From Thermomicrobiaceae bacterium (lineage in GTDB: Bacteria > Chloroflexota > Chloroflexia > Thermomicrobiales > Thermomicrobiaceae), in assembly GCA_007123655.1 (NCBI GenBank), contig SKKR01000362.1, positions 1 to 11,919 of the forward strand: a stretch of DNA of 11,919 bases. The letters run 5' to 3'. Of the stretch, positions 7,006 to 11,919 are shown piece after piece. The translations under genes and the position numbers were made by a program. The notes under the pieces are model-generated. The model saw nothing but the letters and a program-made list of their open reading frames with translations. It ran no database searches and was not told where the DNA came from. How positions within the stretch are numbered: position 1 is the first letter of the stretch; each line of letters starts with the position of its first letter.

Positions 7006-7495
7006 AGAGCTTCCAGGAGTCCGGGGTAGAGCCTGGCATCTGGTACTCGTAGTCCTGCCGGTGCTCGAGTAGCTCAGTGCCACCGTTGAACACTCGACTC
7101 GCCATGTACCAGACGAGATAGACGACATCGTCCCGCCGGCAGATCTCCTCGAAGGTCATAAACCTGGCATGCTCGATTTCCCGGCCGTCACCGTTCGGCT
7201 GACCCGACAGATAGTTCATCAGCCAGACCAGGTAGGTATCGGTTCCCCGTTCGGTGTACCGGGACCGCACGCCGATGATCCCTCTGGGTTCGGCTTCGAC
7301 ACCGGTTTCCTCTCTGACTTCCCGGATGACCGCATCATCCAGCGTTTCACCCGGATCGAGCAATCCGCCGGGCAGCATGTAACGTCCCTTGCTCGGTCCG
7401 TACGTCATGCGGACCACGAGCACTTCCTGATTGCGAACCACCAGCCCACCGACCCCGGTCGTGTTCCGGGGGGAATCGGACTGCCGCTGGCTCAT
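6998..7495 (-). CDS. NUDIX hydrolase
   Basis: This 165-residue protein hydrolyses a nucleoside diphosphate linked to another group (X). The NUDIX box is complete at residues 44-66: Gly44, Glu50, Arg58-Glu59, Glu62-Glu63 and Gly65 (GLLDPGE, then REVREETGV), giving the Mg2+-binding helix. The N-terminal strands (GVGGLVVRNQEVLVVRM) and the GRYMLPGG segment are typical. The last 40 residues (tyrosine- and tryptophan-rich, ending DSWKLFM) do not identify a subfamily. The start ATG overlaps the stop of nadC as ATGA (7495-7492), and GGGAGAGG precedes it inside nadC, so translation is probably coupled. Co-expression with nadC suggests, without proving, a role with NAD-related or other nucleotide substrates. 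Its 3' end overlaps the PAP2-GDPD gene. Confidence 0.92.
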   Translation of the reverse strand: MSQRQSDSPRNTTGVGGLVVRNQEVLVVRMTYGPSKGRYMLPGGLLDPGETLDDAVIREVREETGVEAEPRGIIGVRSRYTERGTDTYLVWLMNYLSGQPNGDGREIEHARFMTFEEICRRDDVVYLVWYMASRVFNGGTELLEHRQDYEYQMPGSTPDSWKLFM

Positions 7496-8370
7496 CGCGC
7501 CTCTCCCTGGCTGATATCGAACTGCAGGCTGATATCCATCGCCGGCGCCGAATGCGTCAGCGCGCCGACCGAGATCAGGTCGACTCCGGTCTCCGCCACC
7601 TCCCGGACAGACTCATACGTGATTCCCCCGGACGCTTCCAGCAACGCCCGGCCATCCGTGAGGCGCACGGCTTCCGCCATGGTGTGCCGGTCCATATTGT
7701 CCAGCATAATCACATCCGCGTTCGCGTCCAGTGCCTGGCTCAGTTCCTCCAGCGAGGTGACCTCAACCTCCACCTTGAGGGTGTGGGGGATGGTCGACCG
7801 CGCGGCTTCCACGGCGGAGCGGATCGGATTTTCTCCGCCGATCGCCGCCAGGTGATTGTCTTTGATCAGGACGCCGTCACTCAGTCCCACCCGGTGGTTG
7901 TGACCGCCGCCGTGGCGAATTGCGTCCTTCTCGAGCAGCCGCATGCCGGGAGTGGTCTTGCGCGTATCAATGATCCGTGCCCGGGTGCCGCGGACTGCCT
8001 CCACATACCGGGACGTAACTGTGGCGACCCCGCTCAGACGCTGCAGGAAGTTGAGTGCGACCCGCTCCGCGGTCAGCACGCCTCTGGCCGGCCCTTCAAC
8101 CACGGCAATCTCGTCTCCCTTGTGATAGGCGCCCCCGTCCGCCAGCCTGGCGGTCAACCGGATGTCCTGATCAACCTCGTCGAAGACTGCCGCGCAGACA
8201 TCGATGCCGGAGACAATGCCATCCGACTTGGCGCGAAAGACGCCCCGGGCGCGGGCGGACTCCGGAACAGTGGAACGAGTGGTGATGTCTCCCGTCCCGA
8301 TGTCCTCGGCGAGCGCCAGCCGGACGATCTCACGATGACTCTGCACAAAACCCCCGAATATCTCACACAT
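7492..8370 (-). CDS. nadC: Nicotinate-nucleotide pyrophosphorylase (quinolinate phosphoribosyltransferase)
   Basis: NadC converts quinolinate and PRPP to nicotinate mononucleotide, CO2 and pyrophosphate, the step that commits de novo NAD synthesis to the pyridine nucleotide. The 292-residue reading is of normal family length. Hallmarks are LALAEDIGTGDITT (18-31) at the N-terminus, LTAERVALNFLQRLSG (99-114), DTRKTTPGMR (135-144) and RHGGGHNHR (152-160), which bind substrate phosphates and carboxylates, LIKDNH (168-173), VEVEV, MLDN, and EASGGI near the C-terminus. The ATG at 8370 lacks a clear ribosome-binding site; GTG 8346-8344 (residue 9) follows GGGGG by four bases and may be the real start, giving 284 residues. 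The nadA and nadB partners are not in the window. It forms a two-gene unit with the NUDIX gene. Confidence 0.95.
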   Translation of the reverse strand: MCEIFGGFVQSHREIVRLALAEDIGTGDITTRSTVPESARARGVFRAKSDGIVSGIDVCAAVFDEVDQDIRLTARLADGGAYHKGDEIAVVEGPARGVLTAERVALNFLQRLSGVATVTSRYVEAVRGTRARIIDTRKTTPGMRLLEKDAIRHGGGHNHRVGLSDGVLIKDNHLAAIGGENPIRSAVEAARSTIPHTLKVEVEVTSLEELSQALDANADVIMLDNMDRHTMAEAVRLTDGRALLEASGGITYESVREVAETGVDLISVGALTHSAPAMDISLQFDISQGEAR

Positions 8371-8515
8371 TTGCGATTAACGGTGTTCAATGAATACGCG
8401 GACCGGACAGGTACGCTGGCCGGCGAGTTGCGCCATCCGCTAGAATTGAGGGTACTCCATCGGCGCCAAGGGTTCCACGCACGGCGTTCCACAGCCGGCC
8501 CGGGAAAGCAGGGCG

Positions 8516-8767
8516 ATGATGAATGTTGATGCCACGATCATCGGGATCGTACCGTTCCTTATCCAGGATCACCGGTACCTGACCATCTACTATGTGCATG
8601 ATGATGATCCGGAGAACGTGCTCCAGGCGAGGCTACCGGCCCAGGCGGTGTACGACCATCCGCACCCGAACGACCGCGTCTCGATTCACTACGTCCTCGG
8701 CGTGGTGACCCATATCGAGGAGCGCGAAGAGTCCAGCGCGACTGACGAAGCCCGAACCGCGGTCTAA
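8516..8767 (+). CDS. Small conserved-looking hypothetical protein (83 aa)
   Basis: The product starts MMNVDATIIGIVPFLIQDHR and is acidic, with alternating hydrophobic stretches (YLTIYYV, RVSIHYVLGVVTHIEE) that suggest a small all-beta fold; the last 15 residues are polar and probably disordered. No catalytic motif, cysteine pair, signal peptide or membrane segment is visible, and I recognise no family. GGGAAAGCAGGG precedes a tandem ATGATG (8516 or 8519). A possible -10, TAGAAT, lies at 8441-8446, but its -35 is poor. The gene sits divergent to nadC with a 145-nt gap, and its TAA stop overlaps the stop of the convergent MBL-fold gene. Codon usage resembles its neighbours, which supports a real gene. 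Confidence 0.6.
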   Translation: MMNVDATIIGIVPFLIQDHRYLTIYYVHDDDPENVLQARLPAQAVYDHPHPNDRVSIHYVLGVVTHIEEREESSATDEARTAV

Positions 8768-9399
8768 GAAACGCCGTTCTCGGAAACCTCCCGCATCCAG
8801 GCTCTTTCGTTGCCGATTTGCGCCGGAAGTCCGTGCCCGGGATACACGGTCACCTCATCGGGAAGCTCCAGCATCCGCCGGATAGACTCCTGCGTCTCGC
8901 CCCGGCTCGAGCCGGGTAAATCCACCCGACCGTAGCCCCCGGGAAACAGTGTGTCACCGCCAAATACGACCTGCTCATTCGGTTCGTACAGTGAAACTTG
9001 CCCCGGCGCGTGTCCGGGCGTCAGCATCACGGTGAAGCGGAGTGATCCGATCGCGATAACGTCCCCGTCATTGAGCCATTGATCCGGGCCAATGTCATCC
9101 GGCTGATACGAAGCCTGACCGCTCTGGATCACCTGTCTCAGTTGCATCATGGCATCTTCATGGATCGCAAGCGGCGCTCCGGACTCCGCCTTGACGCGAG
9201 CCGCATCCACCACGTGATCGAAATGGGCGTGGGTGAGCACGATAAGTTTGACCTCAAAACCGTCGTCTCGCACGGCGTCCATGATCCTGTCCGCAGAATC
9301 GGGTGGCGCGTCAATAATGATCGCCTCGTGCGACGACTCATCCCCAACGACAAACGCGTTCGTCTCTACCGGTCCGGCGACGATCGTCTTGATGTGCAT
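8764..9399 (-). CDS. MBL-fold metallo-hydrolase (glyoxalase II-like)
   Basis: This 211-residue cytosolic protein belongs to the metallo-beta-lactamase superfamily, in the branch that includes hydroxyacylglutathione hydrolase-like enzymes. From ATG 9399, the dinuclear metal site is complete: THAHFDH gives His57, His59, Asp61 and His62; TPGHAPG gives His130; FGGDTLF gives Asp149; YPGHG gives His189. GRVDLPGSS after the Asp motif is typical of the small glyoxalase II-like group. It lacks the long C-terminal domain of true glyoxalase II, so a thioester or other ester hydrolase is possible. The frame is open upstream to ATG 9522, but the extra 41 residues (rich in P, R and D) look non-coding, and MHIKTIVAGPVETNAFVV is a typical family N-terminus. 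GGAAGGGAG lies 12 bases before ATG 9399. Confidence 0.92.
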   Translation of the reverse strand: MHIKTIVAGPVETNAFVVGDESSHEAIIIDAPPDSADRIMDAVRDDGFEVKLIVLTHAHFDHVVDAARVKAESGAPLAIHEDAMMQLRQVIQSGQASYQPDDIGPDQWLNDGDVIAIGSLRFTVMLTPGHAPGQVSLYEPNEQVVFGGDTLFPGGYGRVDLPGSSRGETQESIRRMLELPDEVTVYPGHGLPAQIGNERAWMREVSENGVS

Positions 9400-9680
9400 T
9401 GTGATAACCGACTCCCTTCCAGCCTGATCCCGTTGGATCCGCACGGGGTCTGGCGCGGCATCTCCGTCGGACAATCTTACGCGGTTTTCAGGTTTACCGA
9501 GCGGTGCCAGGAACGGTGGCACGCGGATTGTGTACTCATATCGTAGACCTCACCCGGGTGGGTGACGGCGAAAACCAGATCCGCCTCGCGTCAACGAACC
9601 GTGGCACACAATTTGACTTGAGTGCTCGCGAAAGCGGTCTGGGTTTGCTTTTCGGTGAAGTCATTCAGTTAGGAGAATCT
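9400..9680. other. Divergent intergenic region with short inverted and repeated motifs
   Basis: This 281-nt gap separates the MBL-fold gene (-) from the small membrane protein gene (+), and no convincing gene is seen. It contains a hairpin-capable repeat, GTGCCA (9504-9509) with TGGCAC (9517-9522), and a second GTGGCAC at 9601-9607. It also holds TCACCC-GGGT-GGGTGA at 9550-9565, which includes the palindrome CACCCGGGTG. A TTGACT at 9613-9618 could be a -35, but no good -10 follows at 16-18 nt. Confidence 0.4.
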
Positions 9681-9827
9681 ATGCTCTGGACATTGCTCGT
9701 GATCCTGCTCATACTCTGGGCGCTTGGATTTATCGGCGGGATTGGAAGTCTGATTCACTTTCTGCTCGTCGTTGCGCTCATCGTACTGGTGCTGCAACTC
9801 GTGACCGGCGGCCGACGAGCCGTCTAG
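9681..9827 (+). CDS. Lmo0937/DUF5670-type small membrane protein
   Basis: This 48-residue protein begins MLWTLLVILLILWALGFIGG, continues GSLIHFLLVVALIVLVLQLV and ends GGRRAV. Two hydrophobic helices are separated by a Gly-rich turn with a conserved-looking SLIHFLL, and the tail is basic. Length, the MLWT start and the turn fit the Lmo0937 family of mini membrane proteins (DUF5670). In several bacteria these are found next to stress genes, but their molecular role is unknown. A very good ribosome-binding site (AGGAG, five bases before the ATG at 9681) makes this a confident gene despite its size. A hairpin terminator follows 30 nt after the stop. Two arginines at the end suggest the C-terminus faces the cytosol, by the positive-inside rule. 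Confidence 0.85.
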   Translation: MLWTLLVILLILWALGFIGGIGSLIHFLLVVALIVLVLQLVTGGRRAV

Positions 9828-9856
9828 CGCCAGCTCAAATCAAGCTTCCGTACTCC

Positions 9857-9885
9857 TGCGGCAGGGTGTTCACGCCCCTGCCGTA
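9857..9885 (+). terminator. Hairpin terminator after the small membrane protein gene
   Basis: CGGCAGGG (9859-9866) pairs perfectly with CCCTGCCG (9876-9883) around a nine-base loop. A G-U and a U-A pair (9857-9858 with 9884-9885) extend the stem to ten pairs. The downstream sequence is AT-rich (TCACATTTATG) but lacks a strict run of T, so termination may be partial. Confidence 0.6.
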
Positions 9886-9928
9886 TCACATTTATGTCCC
9901 TGACACGCGGGAATCTGGTAGTATCCGG

Positions 9929-9968
9929 GCGTCAGTCGCCCCGGCCCCGGTTGCGGGCGTTCTGACGC
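9929..9968 (+). promoter_or_regulatory. Long hairpin in the leader of the 3-oxoacyl-ACP synthase gene
   Basis: GCGTCAG (9929-9935) pairs perfectly with CTGACGC (9962-9968). Inside it, across a one- by two-base internal loop, CGCCC (9937-9941) pairs with GGGCG (9955-9959) around a GC-rich loop. Twelve pairs in total lie 63 nt before the start codon. A weak promoter may precede it (CTGACA at 9900-9905, TATCCG at 9922-9927, 16-nt spacer), which would place the hairpin at the very 5' end of the mRNA. It could stabilise the message, attenuate it, bind a protein as DNA, or act as a second terminator for the upstream gene; no T-run follows. Confidence 0.4.
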
Positions 9969-10031
9969 AATCGGTATTGCCGGCTGATTCCCGCCCGAAC
10001 GAACGGTTCTGGCGCTGGAAGGTGTAGGTCG

Positions 10032-11369
10032 ATGCTGTGCCCACGCTGCAAGGCATCCGTCAGGGATACGGATAACTACTGCCCGCGCTGCGGAAACGTG
10101 TTGAGGCACGATGCGGATCGCCGGGTCGTGGTAACCGGGGTCGGCGCCGTTTCCCCGCTCGGAAACACGGCGGAGGAAACCTGGCAAGGGTTCCGCGACG
10201 GAAAGTCCGGCATTACCCGAATCGAACGGTTTAATCCCTCCGAATTGACCGTCCAGATTGCCGGCGAAGTCCGCGATTTCGACATGGGCGGCATTGTCGA
10301 CCGCAAGACTGAGCGCGGCATGGCGCTGTTCTCCAAGTTCGGTGTCGCAGCGGCCGGGATGGCGATGCGGGACGCCTGTCTGGATCCGTCCACACTCGAT
10401 CCCGACCGGGCCGGCGTGGTGGTTGGAACCGGCGCGGGCGGCATGGCCACGATTCTGGAAACACAGGACGTTGCACAGCGGCGCGGGCTCATGCGGGTTT
10501 CGCCGCATTTCATGACGACGTTCCCTCACAACCTGCCCGCCTACCACATCCACCAGCTGTTCGGTTTCTATGGTCCCAGCCTGACTGTCTCGACGGCCTG
10601 CGCCACCGGCGCCCAGGCCATCGGTGAGGCGGCCCAGTTCATTCGTTCCGGTCAGGCGGATGTGATGATCGCCGGTGGCACCGAGCACTGTATTTTCCCG
10701 CTTTTCGTCGCGAGCTTTGCTGTGCAGAAAGCGGCGTCCACCATGAACGACACCCCGGAGAAAGCGAGCATGCCCTTTGACGCCAACCGGCATGGTTTCG
10801 TCCTCGGCGAAGGCGCGGCGATGGTTGTCCTCGAAACGCTGGAAAACGCCCGTAACCGGGGTGCGACCATCTTCTGCGAGGTCCTGGGCTACGGGGCCAG
10901 TGACGACGGCTATCACCCGATTGCCCCCGAACCGGAGGGTCGGGGAGCCGCCCACGCGATGAAGCTTGCTCTGCAGGAAGGTGGAATCGAGCCGGAGCAG
11001 GTTGACTACGTCAACGCGCACGCCGCGAGTACCCCGCTTGGCGACAAGGCAGAGACCATCGCGATCAAGACAGCTCTCGGAAAACGTGCCTACGAGATCC
11101 CGGTCAGTTCGGCGAAGTCAATGATCGGGCACATGATGGGCGCCGCAGGAGCAGTGGAAGCGATGGCGGCGATCCTGTCGATCCGGGATCAGGTGGTTCA
11201 CCCGACCATCAACTATGAGACGCCCGACCCGGAGTGCGATCTCGATTACGTTCCGAACACCGCGCGCGAGGCAGAGGTCAACATCGCACTGTCGAACTCG
11301 ATCGGGCTGGGCGGCCAGAACACCTGCCTGGCGTTCGGCAAAGTCGGGCTGTCGAAGCCGGTTGAGTAA
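10032..11369 (+). CDS. fabF: 3-oxoacyl-ACP synthase II (KAS II, FabF-like) with N-terminal zinc ribbon
   Basis: The 445-residue product condenses malonyl-ACP with acyl-ACP in fatty-acid elongation, or acts in a related polyketide-type step. The ketosynthase domain starts at RRVVVTGVGAVSPLG (about 30) and spans residues 30-440. The catalytic triad is Cys190 in VSTACATG, His330 in NAHAASTPLGD and His367 in IGHMMGAAG, with Lys362 in SAKSM; the usual NAHGTST reads NAHAAST. Fused in front are 25 residues with CPRC (3-6) and CPRCG (17-21), a complete four-cysteine zinc ribbon that ordinary FabF lacks. The frame is continuous, and ATG 10032 has GGAAGG nine bases upstream; a start at GTG 10101 would remove the ribbon but has no good ribosome-binding site. 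The downstream ureohydrolase gene follows after 40 nt. A missing acyl carrier protein or fabG neighbour means the pathway role is inferred. Confidence 0.93.
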   Translation: MLCPRCKASVRDTDNYCPRCGNVLRHDADRRVVVTGVGAVSPLGNTAEETWQGFRDGKSGITRIERFNPSELTVQIAGEVRDFDMGGIVDRKTERGMALFSKFGVAAAGMAMRDACLDPSTLDPDRAGVVVGTGAGGMATILETQDVAQRRGLMRVSPHFMTTFPHNLPAYHIHQLFGFYGPSLTVSTACATGAQAIGEAAQFIRSGQADVMIAGGTEHCIFPLFVASFAVQKAASTMNDTPEKASMPFDANRHGFVLGEGAAMVVLETLENARNRGATIFCEVLGYGASDDGYHPIAPEPEGRGAAHAMKLALQEGGIEPEQVDYVNAHAASTPLGDKAETIAIKTALGKRAYEIPVSSAKSMIGHMMGAAGAVEAMAAILSIRDQVVHPTINYETPDPECDLDYVPNTAREAEVNIALSNSIGLGGQNTCLAFGKVGLSKPVE

Positions 11370-11409
11370 CATCCAGCCGGGCTGCGAAGGCATGGAAGGT
11401 GACGTCTCA

Positions 11410-11919
11410 ATGCCGCGCTACCGGCCGCTGGATCCGCAGCAAACACCGCGCTACAGCGGAATACGGACGTTCTCCCGGTTGCCCCATGTTGAAGATCTCA
11501 GTGGTGTGGACGCCGCGATCGTCGGTGTGCCGTTCGACACCGCCACGACGTACGCGGCCGGAACCCGGTTCGGTCCCGCCTCGGTGCGCGAGATGTCTCT
11601 GATGCTGAAGACCTACAATCCCGCTCTCGGTGTTCAGGTCTATGATCACCTGTCTGTCGTCGATTACGGTGATCTGCCGACGGTCCCGGGATATATCGAG
11701 GACTCGTTCGACCGGATTGCCGGTGGCATGACCGAGGTGCTTGAGGCCGGGGTTGTCCCGATTGTCATCGGCGGCGATCATTCCATAACGTTGCCGCAGT
11801 TGCGCTCCATCGCGCGGCACCATGGTTCGGTGGGATTGCTCCAGTTCGATGCGCACCCCGACGTTCAGGAGAGCTACTTCGGCCAGAGGTACACGCACGG
11901 CACCCCGTTTCGCCGGGCA
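11410..11919 (+). CDS. speB: Agmatinase-family ureohydrolase (partial, cut by right edge)
   Basis: The first 170 codons are present, against about 300 in the full family. Ureohydrolases use a dinuclear Mn2+ site to release urea from agmatine, guanidinobutyrate, arginine or similar guanidines. Visible are AAIVGVPFDTATTYAAGTRFG (the family's N-terminal substrate loop), IGGDHSITLP with the first Mn ligand His, QFDAHPDV with Asp, His and Asp ligands, and YTHGTPFRRA just before the edge, typical of agmatinase-type members. ATG 11410 is chosen because GGAAGGTGA lies seven bases upstream; ATG 11392 is in frame but poorly placed for a ribosome-binding site. It probably shares a transcript with the 3-oxoacyl-ACP synthase gene. 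Agmatinase fits best; the exact guanidine substrate is unproven because the C-terminal specificity region is missing. Confidence 0.85.
   Translation, partial: MPRYRPLDPQQTPRYSGIRTFSRLPHVEDLSGVDAAIVGVPFDTATTYAAGTRFGPASVREMSLMLKTYNPALGVQVYDHLSVVDYGDLPTVPGYIEDSFDRIAGGMTEVLEAGVVPIVIGGDHSITLPQLRSIARHHGSVGLLQFDAHPDVQESYFGQRYTHGTPFRRA

Noticed and set aside
9870..11021. 383-residue open frame on the minus strand opposite the ketosynthase gene
   Set aside because: It is antisense to a certain KAS II gene, and its translation is arginine-, glycine- and histidine-rich with no recognisable domain, as expected from high-GC codon mirroring.

Overview
The window looks like chromosomal DNA of a GC-rich, free-living bacterium. 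The gene style fits the Chloroflexota, possibly near the Thermomicrobia/Sphaerobacter lineage: an F420-type luciferase-family oxidoreductase, a class II-type histone-deacetylase-family hydrolase, an Lmo0937-like mini membrane protein and short intergenic gaps. This assignment is an inference from gene content; there is no rRNA or other marker here. I see no mobile element, CRISPR array, tRNA or rRNA.

Layout. Positions 1-114 hold a gene fragment of uncertain strand. Next come a membrane-anchored J-domain protein (210-689, +) and a membrane-anchored DsbA/thioredoxin-fold protein (796-1569, +) whose frame is crossed by one TGA. That TGA stands where the first cysteine of the CxxC active site belongs and is followed at once by a two-stem hairpin like a bacterial SECIS, so the gene most likely encodes a selenoprotein with a Sec-Pro-Gly-Cys centre. 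A histone-deacetylase/acetylpolyamine-amidohydrolase family gene (1594-2709, -) and a luciferase-like oxidoreductase (2858-3799, +) diverge from a shared regulatory region. An MFS transporter (3802-5133, -) ends tail to tail with the oxidoreductase. A two-domain PAP2 + GDPD protein (5392-7005, +) converges on a nadC-NUDIX pair (8370-6998, -). An 83-residue unknown (8516-8767, +) converges on an MBL-fold hydrolase (8764-9399, -). On the right, all on the + strand, are an Lmo0937/DUF5670-type mini membrane protein (9681-9827) with a terminator, a 3-oxoacyl-ACP synthase carrying an N-terminal zinc ribbon (10032-11369), and the first 170 codons of an agmatinase-family ureohydrolase (11410 to the edge).

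How the genes relate. This is mostly a mosaic of one- or two-gene housekeeping and accessory units. The supported co-transcribed pair is nadC-NUDIX (ATGA overlap); fabF-ureohydrolase (40-nt gap) is probable. Lipid-related functions recur (PAP2-GDPD, 3-oxoacyl-ACP synthase), and two genes could act on polyamine-type substrates (the deacetylase-family hydrolase and the ureohydrolase), but nothing ties these together mechanistically.

The most notable observation is the probable selenocysteine-containing DsbA-like protein with its recoding hairpin. After it come the zinc ribbon-KAS fusion, the PAP2-GDPD fusion, the operator-like repeats around a consensus -35 at 2745-2795, and the long hairpin in the leader of the 3-oxoacyl-ACP synthase gene.
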